Shown here piece after piece: positions 53,900-62,501 of a stretch of 64,000 bases of DNA; the first letter of the stretch is position 1, and each line of letters starts with the position of its first letter. The translations under genes and the position numbers were made by a program. The notes beneath the pieces are model-generated. The model saw only the letters and a program-made list of their open reading frames with translations. It did no database searches and was not told the origin of the DNA. Source of the stretch: Clostridiales bacterium (GTDB lineage: Bacteria; Bacillota; Clostridia; Christensenellales; Aristaeellaceae); contig SFIM01000028.1 in assembly GCA_004556155.1 (NCBI GenBank), positions 19,613 to 83,612 of the forward strand. The letters are read 5' to 3'.

Positions 53900-54871
53900 A
53901 TGCTGAAGAAGATTTGGAAGGTTGTGGCGATTGCCGTGCTGCTGGCGCTGCTGCTGGTATTTGTGCCCTCGCCGCTGAACACCTACGACGCTTTTGCCGA
54001 AATCGTAACCCTGCCCATCGACCAGACGGGCGGCCTGAAGTACGACCCGGCCAACTATACCTCCGACACCCATTACGAAGATCCCTCCATCACGGTGGAT
54101 ATCTACTGGGGCGGCCGCATCTATGATACCAACTATGTGTACGCCGTCATCAAGATTGCCAATGCCAGCCAGCTGCGCACGGCCTTCGCCTTTAACTATT
54201 CCAGCCCTGGCGATGGCAAGCGCGTGGCCGATATGGCCAAGAAGATGAACGGCGTTTTTGCCATCAACGGCGATTATTACAGCCATTCCTGGCATACCAA
54301 CGGCTATATGGTGCGCCAGGGCAAGGTGTACCGCAACCGCCCCAACAAGACCTGGGATTTGCTGATGGTGGATCAGTACGGCAATTTCCACGGCATGGTG
54401 GAGCCCAACAAGGAAAAGGTGGAGGCCTTCCTGGCCCAGGCTGAAGCCGAGGGCCTGCAGGTGGTCAACAGCTGGAACTTCGGCCCCATCATCATCCAGG
54501 ATGGCGAGCGCACCCGCGAGGATTTCAACACCCTCAAGCAGAACCTCAACACCGATTACATCGGCACCTATAAAGATGCGCAGCGCATTGCCTTCTGCCA
54601 GCTGGACGAGCTGACCTACCTGTGCGTCACCAGCGAAGGCCCCGAGGATAAGGACAGCGAGGGCCTGACGATGAATGAATTCTACGATTGCCTGCGCGAG
54701 GTGGAGAGCAAGCTGGATGGCTATAAGATCCAGACGGCCTTCAACCTGGACGGCGGCTCCTCCTGCACCTTCGCGTTTAATAATCAGAAGATCAACGCCC
54801 CCACCAACCCCAAGAAGCGCAGCGTGCCGGATTGTATTTACTTTGCCAGCGCGTGGAAAGCTGAAGAATAA
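53900..54871 (+). CDS. Secreted phosphodiester glycosidase-like (NAGPA domain) protein 1
   Basis: A 323-residue exported protein. An N-terminal signal anchor or peptide (VVAIAVLLALLLVFVPSPL) leads to a NAGPA/DUF2233 domain. Family blocks are VFAINGDYYSHSWHTNGYMV, DLLMVDQYGNFHGMV, VVNSWNFGPIIIQDGER and the active-site-like NLDGGSSCTF. In animals NAGPA removes GlcNAc from GlcNAc-1-P-6-mannose diesters. First of three tandem paralogues. Confidence 0.87.
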   Translation: MLKKIWKVVAIAVLLALLLVFVPSPLNTYDAFAEIVTLPIDQTGGLKYDPANYTSDTHYEDPSITVDIYWGGRIYDTNYVYAVIKIANASQLRTAFAFNYSSPGDGKRVADMAKKMNGVFAINGDYYSHSWHTNGYMVRQGKVYRNRPNKTWDLLMVDQYGNFHGMVEPNKEKVEAFLAQAEAEGLQVVNSWNFGPIIIQDGERTREDFNTLKQNLNTDYIGTYKDAQRIAFCQLDELTYLCVTSEGPEDKDSEGLTMNEFYDCLREVESKLDGYKIQTAFNLDGGSSCTFAFNNQKINAPTNPKKRSVPDCIYFASAWKAEE

Positions 54872-54952
54872 TCAGGCTCTTTCAGCCGTGCGCTTGTTTC
54901 AGCGCGCGGCTTTCTCGCGTTTTATACCATGCGATAGGAGTTGCTGCCCCTG

Positions 54953-55858
54953 ATGAAACGGCCGCTTTGCGTGCTGCTGCCGCTGCTATTCTGCCTGATG
55001 GGTCTATGCGCCCAGGCGGATGTGGCGGCGCTGGATATGAACAGCCCCGCCCCCGCGCCGGGAGAACAATACTACCTTTCCGATACCCAGTATCAGGATC
55101 CCACCCTGTCGGTGCAGGTGTATCCCGGCGGGCGCATCTACGATACGGGCTATCTGTACGCGGTGATCACCATCACCCAGCCGGGGCAGCTGCGCACGGC
55201 CATGGCCTTCCGCTATAACTCCGTCAAGGCGGTGCCGGGGCAGATGATCGCCCAGGCCAACCGCGCGGTGCTGGCCGTCAATGCCGATTATCACACCATG
55301 TATGAAAACGGCTATCTGACGCGCCGGGGCGTGAACTATCGCAACCGGCCGGAGCGCAACTGGGATCTGCTGATCATCGATCAGCACGGCGACCTGCACG
55401 GCATTGTGGAGCCAGGGGAGGAAAAAATCGCCCAGTGGCAGCAGGAGCATCTCGCACTGCAAATGGTGGATACCTTCAACTTTGGCCCCGTGCTGGCGCA
55501 GGATGGCCAGTGGCGCGAGGTATCGCGCGAGAATATGCAAAATCTCTATCGCATCGAGGGCGATAAGCTGGCCTCCCGCCTGGCCATCTGCCAGCTGGAC
55601 GCGCTTACCTACCTGATCGTTGCCTGCGAGTGCCCCGAGGATAAAGGCAGCCGCGGCATGACGCTGAGCGAGTTTACCGATTGCCTGCGCGAGGTGGAAG
55701 GCAAGCTGGACGGGCGCAAGATTCAATTTGCCTACAACCTGGACGGCGGCAACTCCACCACCGTGATCTTCCACAACCAAAAGATCAACGCTACCGGCAA
55801 GGCCCGCGGGCGCGAGCTGAGCGATATCATCTACTTTACCACCGCATGGGAGGAATAA
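54953..55858 (+). CDS. Secreted phosphodiester glycosidase-like (NAGPA domain) protein 2
   Basis: A 301-residue paralogue with a signal peptide (to CAQADV, about residue 21). It has VLAVNADYHTMYENGYLTRR, DTFNFGPVLAQDGQ and NLDGGNSTTVIFHNQKIN. INGD of protein 1 is VNAD here, so the Asp is kept. The ATG at 54953 has AGGAG 12 nt upstream, a long spacing; a TTG at 54941 is an alternative. Confidence 0.86.
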   Translation: MKRPLCVLLPLLFCLMGLCAQADVAALDMNSPAPAPGEQYYLSDTQYQDPTLSVQVYPGGRIYDTGYLYAVITITQPGQLRTAMAFRYNSVKAVPGQMIAQANRAVLAVNADYHTMYENGYLTRRGVNYRNRPERNWDLLIIDQHGDLHGIVEPGEEKIAQWQQEHLALQMVDTFNFGPVLAQDGQWREVSRENMQNLYRIEGDKLASRLAICQLDALTYLIVACECPEDKGSRGMTLSEFTDCLREVEGKLDGRKIQFAYNLDGGNSTTVIFHNQKINATGKARGRELSDIIYFTTAWEE

Positions 55859-55862
55859 CACA

Positions 55863-56783
55863 ATGCAATTGACAAATGCCGCCCGGCGCACGCTGGCGGC
55901 GCTGGCCGCGCTGGCGCTGCTGCTGGGCTGCCTGCCCGCGCTGGCGGAAATAAAGCCCCTGTCGCTGGAGGAGGTTGCTCAGGCGCCTGCCGAGCAGTAC
56001 TATACCTCCGATACCCACTATGAGGACCCCTCCCTGACGGTGGATATCGGCGAGGGCCGCATCCACGAAACCAACTATGTGTACGCGGTTATCAAGATTG
56101 CCGATCCCAGCCAGATCCGCACGGCCATGGCCTATAAGTACAATTCCAGCCGCACGGTGCCCGGCGAAACGATGGCCACGGCCAATAACGCGGTGCTTGC
56201 CATCAACGCCGATTATCATAACTATTATGATTACGGCTATCTGGTGCGCCAGGGCGTGGAATACCGCATGCGCCCCCGCAAGGAGTGGGATGTGCTGATG
56301 ATTGACCAGCACGGCGACCTGCATGTGATCATCGAGCCCACCAAGAAAAAGGTGGAGGATTGGCACGCCGCGAACCCCGATCTGACGGTGGTGAACAGCT
56401 TTAACTTTGGCCCGGTTATCAAGATCGACGGCGAATGGCGGCGGATGCACCAGGATACCGTCCAGAATTTCTTCCAGATCGCCGGGGCCAAGCAGTACGC
56501 GCGTATGGCCGTGTGCCAGCTGGATACGCTGACCTACCTGATTGTCAGCTGCGAAAGCGTGCTGGATGAAAACAGCAGCGGCATGACCCTGAAGGAATTT
56601 GAGGAGTGCCTGCAGGAGGTGGAGGGCAAGCTGGATGGCTACGAAATCAAGCTGGCCTATAACATCGACGGCGGCGGCTCCACCACCATGGTGTTCCACA
56701 ACAAAAAGATCAACAGCCTGACCAACCCCAAGGTGCGCGATCTGAGCGATATCCTCTACTTTGTATCCATTTACAGCGAATAA
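55863..56783 (+). CDS. Secreted phosphodiester glycosidase-like (NAGPA domain) protein 3
   Basis: A 306-residue paralogue, 4 bp after protein 2. It has VLAINADYHNYYDYGYLVRQ, NSFNFGPVIKIDGEW and NIDGGGSTTMVFHNKKIN, the closest to the canonical DGGGS site. The signal segment LALLLGCLPALAEI contains LLGC, which could be a lipobox, or signal peptidase I may cut after ALA. The next gene is an Lgt-like membrane protein. Confidence 0.86.
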   Translation: MQLTNAARRTLAALAALALLLGCLPALAEIKPLSLEEVAQAPAEQYYTSDTHYEDPSLTVDIGEGRIHETNYVYAVIKIADPSQIRTAMAYKYNSSRTVPGETMATANNAVLAINADYHNYYDYGYLVRQGVEYRMRPRKEWDVLMIDQHGDLHVIIEPTKKKVEDWHAANPDLTVVNSFNFGPVIKIDGEWRRMHQDTVQNFFQIAGAKQYARMAVCQLDTLTYLIVSCESVLDENSSGMTLKEFEECLQEVEGKLDGYEIKLAYNIDGGGSTTMVFHNKKINSLTNPKVRDLSDILYFVSIYSE

Positions 56784-56825
56784 CGATCCCCGCGAAATCT
56801 GCCCTACGAAAGGAAGGAATTTTCC

Positions 56826-57785
56826 GTGTTTGAATTTCAGGAGCTGACCAAGCCCGCGCTGTTTACCCTGTTTGGCCGCGATGTAACGGCCTATGCGCTG
56901 TTTCTGACGCTGGGCGTGCTCATCGGCGTGCTGATGTCCATCAACCGCGCCAAGCGCACGCATTATGACGTCAACGCGGCGCTGCTCTTCCCCGTGCTGG
57001 CCATCCCGCTTTCGGTGATCTTTGGCCGCCTGGTATATTGCCTGTGCAGTATCGTGCTGCTGCTGGATAACGGCTTTGGCTTTATCTTCCGCATCGATTA
57101 CGGCGGGTTCTCCATCATGGGCGTGACCATCGGCCTGGCCCTGGCCGCCCTGCTGACCGCCAAGATCGAGAAGGTTTCCTTCCTGGATACGCTGGATTGC
57201 GTGGTGCCCGGCCTGCTGATGGCGCTGGCGCTGTCGCGCTTTGGCGAGGGCTCCACCATGAATGGCACGGGCTTTGAGGTGACCGTGCCCGGCCTGCAGT
57301 TTGCCCCCATCGCGCGCGTGGGCCTGTATGGCGAAAGCACCTACGCCGTGCACATGGGCGAGGCGCTGGTGGCGCTCATCGCCGCCGTGTATACCCAGAC
57401 GCTGGGCAAGCGCGGCCGCGGCTTTGTGGCGGGCGTGGGCATCGTCATTGTGGCCTGCGCGCAGATCTTCTTTGAAAGCGCGCGCCGCGACGAGGTGCTC
57501 AAGATCGACTTCCTGCGCGATGTGATGGCCTTTGCCGGCATTGTGCTGCTGTGCGTGCTCATCCCCAGCCTGCGCCATAGCGGCTGGAAGCTGCCGCGCC
57601 GCATCATCGCCATTGTGGGCTTTGTGGCCCTGCTGGCCGTGTGCGCGCTGGTGGAGTTCCTGCTGGATGGCAAAATCTATCAGAACATGCCCTTCTGGTT
57701 TGGCTATCTGACCGACGCGGTCTGCCTGACGGCGGCGGCTGCCATCTGCTGCCGCGCCCTCAAGGCGGCCTGTGAAAAGGAATAA
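56826..57785 (+). CDS. Lgt-like membrane protein (diverged prolipoprotein diacylglyceryl transferase)
   Basis: A 319-residue protein with about seven membrane segments. It has the Lgt-type order IDYGGFSIMGVTIG, LALSRFGEGSTMNGTGFEV (conserved Arg) and IFFESARRDEV. The His of the usual GG-x-S-x-H-G-G block is absent (GGFSIMGV). It may therefore be an Lgt paralogue with changed chemistry, not the housekeeping enzyme. The start is GTG (56826) after GAAAGGAAGG. It overlaps the next gene as TAATG. Confidence 0.72.
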   Translation: MFEFQELTKPALFTLFGRDVTAYALFLTLGVLIGVLMSINRAKRTHYDVNAALLFPVLAIPLSVIFGRLVYCLCSIVLLLDNGFGFIFRIDYGGFSIMGVTIGLALAALLTAKIEKVSFLDTLDCVVPGLLMALALSRFGEGSTMNGTGFEVTVPGLQFAPIARVGLYGESTYAVHMGEALVALIAAVYTQTLGKRGRGFVAGVGIVIVACAQIFFESARRDEVLKIDFLRDVMAFAGIVLLCVLIPSLRHSGWKLPRRIIAIVGFVALLAVCALVEFLLDGKIYQNMPFWFGYLTDAVCLTAAAAICCRALKAACEKE

Positions 57786-58990
57786 TGAAAAGAATCATGC
57801 TGTTTCTGCTGGCGCTGGCGGCGACCCTTCTGCTGTGCGCCGCGGCGCTGGCTGATACCGCGCAGGATGTGACGGCCAGCGCGCAGATTACCGTGCCGCA
57901 AAACGGCGGCACGCTGGGCCGCATGCTGGATCGCGACCGCTCCACCGCCCTGCAGGCCGAAAAAAACCGCGAGCCGGTGGTTGAAGTTTCCATGCAGGAT
58001 GGCCAGGTATGCTCGGCCGTGTACATTGAGTTTGGCAATAACATCATGCCCTTCACCGTGCAGATTGACTATAACGGCGAGTGGGTGGATCTGGCCAGCT
58101 GGAATCAGCCCTATGCCCAGGCCTATGTGCAGTTTGAGCCGCTGACGCAGTTTCGCCTGCGCTTTGATACGGGCGATAAGCCGCTGCAATTGTTCATCCG
58201 TGAGCTGTACCTCTTTGGCCAGGGCGAGCGCGACGACAGCCTGGTGAACATCTGGGAAAGCAGCGTGCAAAAGGCCGATCTGCTGGTGCTGGCCGGGCAT
58301 CCGGGCGACGAGCTGCAATGGTTCGGCGGCCTGGTGCCCTACTACGCCGTGGGCAAGGGCTACAGCGTGGCCGTGGCCACGATGACCATGGTCAATTCCT
58401 GCCGCCGGCTGGAAATGCTCAACGCCATGCATGCCTGCGGGCTGCGCAGCTACCCCGATATCGGCATGTTTGAGGATCTCAAAACCACCCAGGCATCCAA
58501 GGCGTTCAGCCAGTGGGGCGGCATCGAGGCGACCGACCGCTATGTGGTGCAGCTGCTGCGCCGCTATCAGCCCGAGGTGGTCGTCACCCACGCCATCGAG
58601 GGCGAGGACGGCCACGGCGTGCATATGGCCTGCGCGCGCTCGCTTTTGCGCGCGGTGAAAAAGGCCGCGGACGTCAATTACGACCCCGCCAGCGCCAGCA
58701 TGTACGGCGCGTGGCAGGTGAAAAAGCTGTATCTGCACGAGGGCGACAGCCCCATCCGCATCAGCTGGAGCACGCCGCTGGAAAGCCTGGAGGGCAAGAC
58801 GGCCTATCAGGTGGCCTGGGAAGCCTATCAAAAATACGAAACCACCACCGCCGGGGCCATGGTGGGGGAATCCGCCAAGCATTCGCCCTGCCTGTACACG
58901 CTGGCCTACACCGCCGTGGGCGAGGATAAGGCCGGGAACGATCTGTTTGAAAACATCCCGGAGAGCGATCTGACCACTGCCCAGCCATAA
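57785..58990 (+). CDS. Secreted PIG-L deacetylase-like protein with altered active site
   Basis: A 401-residue protein with a signal peptide (to AALADT, about residue 24). Residues about 30-145 form a discoidin-like beta domain (LGRMLDRDRSTALQAEKNRE). The PIG-L domain has LLVLAGHPGDELQWFGGL and IEGEDGHGVHMA. The canonical A-H-P-D-D-E reads G-H-P-G-D-E: the zinc His172 and Asp175 remain, but the first Asp, the general base in MshB-type enzymes, is Gly174. It may be inactive or changed. It is translationally coupled to the Lgt-like gene. Confidence 0.82.
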   Translation: MKRIMLFLLALAATLLLCAAALADTAQDVTASAQITVPQNGGTLGRMLDRDRSTALQAEKNREPVVEVSMQDGQVCSAVYIEFGNNIMPFTVQIDYNGEWVDLASWNQPYAQAYVQFEPLTQFRLRFDTGDKPLQLFIRELYLFGQGERDDSLVNIWESSVQKADLLVLAGHPGDELQWFGGLVPYYAVGKGYSVAVATMTMVNSCRRLEMLNAMHACGLRSYPDIGMFEDLKTTQASKAFSQWGGIEATDRYVVQLLRRYQPEVVVTHAIEGEDGHGVHMACARSLLRAVKKAADVNYDPASASMYGAWQVKKLYLHEGDSPIRISWSTPLESLEGKTAYQVAWEAYQKYETTTAGAMVGESAKHSPCLYTLAYTAVGEDKAGNDLFENIPESDLTTAQP

Positions 58991-59011
58991 ATACGAAAAG
59001 GACTGACCCTG

Positions 59012-60205
59012 ATGAAAAAATCCGCCCTGTGCCTGCTGCTGTGCCTGCTGCTGGCCCTGCCTTGCCTGTCCGTGGCCGAGCAGAGCCGGCAGGTTAACCG
59101 CTCCTGCCGCATCTACTTTGCCAATGGCACCGAGCTGGCCAGCCGCCTGAACGACGGCCGCCTGCTGACCGAGGTGAACGGCGCCGAGGCTGTGGAGCAT
59201 ACCTTCTATATCGATCCCAACGGCCAGACCGTGGACGCGGTGTGCGTGCAGTATGGCGAGCATATCCTGCCCTATGTGGTGCAGGCGCAGGATGCGCAGG
59301 GCGATTGGCAGCAGATCGGCGCGTACACGGGCGATTATGCCCAGGGCTACGCCGCCTTTCCCGCCCGCAGCCAGCGCTTCCGCCTGGTATTTGCCAGGGA
59401 CGGCGAGAAGCTGCCCCTGTCCCTGCGGCAGATCAACGTGTTCACCCCCGGCGATACTCCCGCCATCGAGGCGCGCGAATGGCAGCCTTCCTGCGAGAAG
59501 GCGGATCTATTGCTGATCGTGGCGCACCCGGACGACGAGCTATTGTGGTTTGGCGGCGCGCTGCCCACCTATGCCGGTGAGCGCGGTATGGCCGTGCAGG
59601 TGATGTACATGGCCTGCAATAGCTATCTGCGCCGCCTGGAGCTGCTGTGCGGCCTGTGGGAGTGCGGGGTGCGCAGCTATCCCGATATCGGCACCTTCAG
59701 CGATGGCCGCAATAACGATATGAACGGCGCTTATGCGCGCTGGGGGCGTGAAAATACCTACACGCGCATCGTGCGCGCCATCCGCCGCTATCAGCCCGAG
59801 GTGATACTGACCCAGGACGTCAAGGGCGAGTACGGCCACACGCAGCACCTGGTGGTATCCGACGCGGTGTACACCGCCGCGGTGGAGCTGGCCGCGGATG
59901 CATCCTATGATCCCCAGAGCGCGCAGGAATACGGCGTGTGGCAGGTGAAAAAGCTGTATCGTCACCTGGGCAGCCAGCCCACCACCGTGATGGATTGGTC
60001 GCAGCCGCTGTCCGCCTTTGGCGGGGATACGGGCTTCCAGGTGGCGCGCCGCGCCTTTGCCTGGCATGAATCCCAAACCAAGGATGACCGCTGGCAGGTG
60101 GCCTATAAGGGCTCGCGCTTTGACAGCACGCTCTACACCCTGGTGTTCTCCACCGTGGGCGAGGATGAGGCCGGGAACGATTTCTTTGAGCATATCGAAA
60201 AGTAA
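59012..60205 (+). CDS. Secreted PIG-L family deacetylase
   Basis: A 397-residue paralogue of the preceding protein with the same plan: signal peptide (to SVAEQ), discoidin-like domain (about 30-145) and PIG-L domain. The catalytic motif is intact (IVAHPDDELLWFGGA, His172/Asp174/Asp175), and VKGEYGHTQH provides the third zinc His. PIG-L enzymes remove acetyl from N-acetylglucosamine-containing glycans; most are intracellular, these are exported. Last gene of the plus-strand cluster. Confidence 0.87.
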   Translation: MKKSALCLLLCLLLALPCLSVAEQSRQVNRSCRIYFANGTELASRLNDGRLLTEVNGAEAVEHTFYIDPNGQTVDAVCVQYGEHILPYVVQAQDAQGDWQQIGAYTGDYAQGYAAFPARSQRFRLVFARDGEKLPLSLRQINVFTPGDTPAIEAREWQPSCEKADLLLIVAHPDDELLWFGGALPTYAGERGMAVQVMYMACNSYLRRLELLCGLWECGVRSYPDIGTFSDGRNNDMNGAYARWGRENTYTRIVRAIRRYQPEVILTQDVKGEYGHTQHLVVSDAVYTAAVELAADASYDPQSAQEYGVWQVKKLYRHLGSQPTTVMDWSQPLSAFGGDTGFQVARRAFAWHESQTKDDRWQVAYKGSRFDSTLYTLVFSTVGEDEAGNDFFEHIEK

Positions 60206-60285
60206 TTGAACGCATTGAAAAAGGGCTTTCTCTGCTTGAGAGAGCCATTTGTTTGTCTTCAAAGCATAGCTTACTTAGTCGAGAA

Positions 60286-60619
60286 GTAAAGAAGGGGCGC
60301 AGCTCCTTCTTTTTTACGCCCCGCGCTACTGCCTTGCGGCAAGCGCGGGTTTCGGGCGGCGATTTGCAAAATCGCCTGCCCTCAGCCGCCTTTGGCGGCG
60401 CTATTAATCCGCAGCGGCGGCGCAGGCTTCGCCTGATCTGCGCGGCATCGGCAGTCAAGCAACTTGGCGAAGCCACGAAAGCGGCGATGCCGCCGGCGCG
60501 AGGAGCAGCCGTTAGGCTGCTTCCTATGTCATTTTCTGCCCGTGAGCCTTTGGCTCACAAGAAAATGACGTTTTCCGCTGAAAGACTGCTTTAGCTGACT
60601 TTCAGCGGCAGGCATTGCT
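60286..60619. repeat. Joined family A module and inverted family B element
   Basis: The GCCGCC module of family A (about 60314-60402, minus orientation) is followed by a unique stretch with GGCGAAGCC repeats, then family B in minus orientation (about 60500-60612). The B part has GAGGAGCAGCC/GGCTGCTTCC, GTGAGCC/GGCTCAC with AAAATGAC, and CGCTGAAAG/CTTTCAGCG. It sits between the PIG-L gene and the convergent copper protein. The 80 bp before it hold nothing recognisable. Confidence 0.82.
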
Positions 60620-61951
60620 TTAGCTTGCTGCGGTGCTTTCTAAAGGGTCTTCCACTGTGATCACCCCGCGGATCATGCCCATCCAGCAGGTATAGGGCAG
60701 CGTGCCGGAGTGCTCCGTGGTGAAGGTGATCACGTTCTTGCCCGTGTGGAAGGTGTATTCCATGCCCAGGGCGGGGATGATCAGGCGGTTGTTGCAGCCG
60801 TTGATGCTGCCGCTGGGCGCGTCGATCTCCCAGCGCACGGGCACGCCGGCCTGCACGGTGATGCTGGGATAGCTATTGGGCAGGAGCGTGCTGCGCACCA
60901 CCTGCACCCCGGCCTCGGCTTGCGCCTGCACGCCCGGCTGGGCGGCGGCGGGCAGCATGCCGGCCAGCGCCGCGCCCTGGGAGAGCATGGATAGCCCCAT
61001 CACGGCCACCAGCACCGCGCCGCCCACCGTGACGGCACGCCGGAAGCGCTGCCCCAGCAGCGATACCTGCGACCCCAGCCCCAGCATCAGCGGCACCGTG
61101 CCCAGGCTGAAGGCCAGCATGGACAGCGCCCCGCGCACCGGGCTTGCGCTGGACAGCGCGGCTAACTGCATGGCTTGCAGCGGGCCGCAGGGCATCAGGC
61201 CGTTGAGCAGCCCCACCGTCAGCGGGCCGCGCGGGCGCAGCCGCTTTGGCAGGCGGGGCAGGCGCAGCCGCAGCCTGCGCAGGGCGGGAAACAGCCCCAG
61301 CAGGTTTAGCCCCATCGCCAGCATGCATAGCCCCGCCACGACCTTGAGTGCCGCCTGCGCCAGCACGGATAGCGAGGTATCCAGCCCCGCGCCAAACAGC
61401 ATGCCCAGCGTGCCGAAGATCAGCCCCGTGAGGGTATAGGAGATCACCCGCCCCGCGTTGTACAGCAGCGCCGGGGTCAGCGCCTGCCGGGTGGAGGACT
61501 TGGCTTGCGCCTGCCCTCCCGGCAGCGATTGCGACAGGCTGATGCCGCCGCACATGGCCACGCAGTGTACCGAGGTCATCAATCCCACCAGGAACAGCAT
61601 GCCATAGCCCATGCCACTTTGCGCCAGCTGGCCGGGGGCCAGGCGATTGAGCAGCCCCGTGGCTTGCAGCAGCATAAACAGCGCCGCCATCAGCAGCAGA
61701 TACCCTGCCGCGCGCAGCAGGCTTGTGCGCTCGGGTGCGTCCAGCAGGCGATAGCCCGCGCCCTCGATGGCCGCGCACAGGGTGGCAAGCGTTGCTTCCT
61801 CCGGATCCAGCGTCACATCGGCCGTGCCGCGATCATAGCTCACCTGCGCGCGCGCCACGCCGGGCACGCCCAACAGCGCCTGCTGCACGCGCGCCTGGCA
61901 GTGGGGGCAGGTCATGCCGCCGATGATCAGGCGTTTGGTCGTCGCATTCAT
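60620..61951 (-). CDS. HMA-UreH/DsbD-like-cupredoxin fusion, copper handling
   Basis: A 443-residue three-part protein. Residues 1-72 are a heavy-metal-associated domain (GMTCPHCQARV). About 80-335 is a six-span membrane domain of the UreH/DsbD-2 type with paired Cys motifs (SVHCVAMCGG, GLMPCGPLQAM). About 350-440 is an extracytoplasmic cupredoxin-like domain ending with YTCWMGMIRG as Cu ligands. Such fusions are linked to copper transfer or export. It overlaps the upstream DUF2318 gene by 4 bp. Confidence 0.87.
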   Translation of the reverse strand: MNATTKRLIIGGMTCPHCQARVQQALLGVPGVARAQVSYDRGTADVTLDPEEATLATLCAAIEGAGYRLLDAPERTSLLRAAGYLLLMAALFMLLQATGLLNRLAPGQLAQSGMGYGMLFLVGLMTSVHCVAMCGGISLSQSLPGGQAQAKSSTRQALTPALLYNAGRVISYTLTGLIFGTLGMLFGAGLDTSLSVLAQAALKVVAGLCMLAMGLNLLGLFPALRRLRLRLPRLPKRLRPRGPLTVGLLNGLMPCGPLQAMQLAALSSASPVRGALSMLAFSLGTVPLMLGLGSQVSLLGQRFRRAVTVGGAVLVAVMGLSMLSQGAALAGMLPAAAQPGVQAQAEAGVQVVRSTLLPNSYPSITVQAGVPVRWEIDAPSGSINGCNNRLIIPALGMEYTFHTGKNVITFTTEHSGTLPYTCWMGMIRGVITVEDPLESTAAS

Positions 61952-62388
61952 TGCAGGCCCTTCTTCCAGTTGGCAAAGGCGGCGCTGGCCTGCTTGAGCG
62001 CCGCAGCGGGAATGGTAATGGTGTCCGCGTCGGTCTGGTAATCCGTCACGGGCAGGGGATTGCAGCCGCCCGTCGCCTGGCCGACGGAGGACAGGTCAAA
62101 GGCGTTGCCGCAGTTCTGGCACACCAGCGCGCCCTGCTGATAGGCAAAGTAGGCGTAGGGCGAGCCGGCGCACACCTGGCAGGTATTGTAGGCCAGGCGG
62201 GGCGTGCCGTCCGCATCCAGCAGGGCGATGATCTGCATGGCCGTTTTGCCCTGCTTCACATCCGCAAACAGCGGCTCGGCGGTTAATTGATCGCGTGAAA
62301 TGGTAAAATCTGCCTGCGTTTGCTGCGCGGAGCAGCCGGTCAGGGCCGTCAGGATCAGCAGCAGGGCAAGAGCAAAATACTTTTTCAT
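61948..62388 (-). CDS. DUF2318-type lipoprotein with CxxC motifs
   Basis: A 146-residue lipoprotein. The lipobox LTGC follows MKKYFALALLLILTA. The mature part carries CQVC, CQNC and GGCNP, as in DUF2318 metal-binding proteins. The ATG at 62388 has GGGAGG upstream. It forms an operon with the copper-handling fusion and is divergent from an Rrf2 regulator. Metal delivery or redox is the likely role. Confidence 0.85.
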   Translation of the reverse strand: MKKYFALALLLILTALTGCSAQQTQADFTISRDQLTAEPLFADVKQGKTAMQIIALLDADGTPRLAYNTCQVCAGSPYAYFAYQQGALVCQNCGNAFDLSSVGQATGGCNPLPVTDYQTDADTITIPAAALKQASAAFANWKKGLQ

Positions 62389-62448
62389 GGCGTTCCTCCC
62401 GTAGGAATAATGCGTTGCGCGCGGCCCGAACCGGCGGGCTGCCGCAAT

Positions 62449-62476
62449 ATTATAGCACATATGCCTATTAAATCAA
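62449..62476 (-). promoter_or_regulatory. Promoter of the DUF2318/copper operon
   Basis: Read on the minus strand: TTGATT (62476-62471), 16-bp spacer, perfect TATAAT (62454-62449). The -35 box lies inside the CCTATT palindrome. Confidence 0.7.
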
Positions 62477-62480
62477 TAGG
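62464..62480. promoter_or_regulatory. Inverted repeat in the rrf2/DUF2318 divergent region
   Basis: CCTATT, 5 nt, AATAGG (CCTATTAAATCAATAGG). It covers the -35 of the leftward promoter and is 22 bp upstream of the rightward -35, a plausible site for the Rrf2 protein. Confidence 0.55.
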
Positions 62481-62501
62481 CTTTATAGGATTTGCATGCA
62501 C

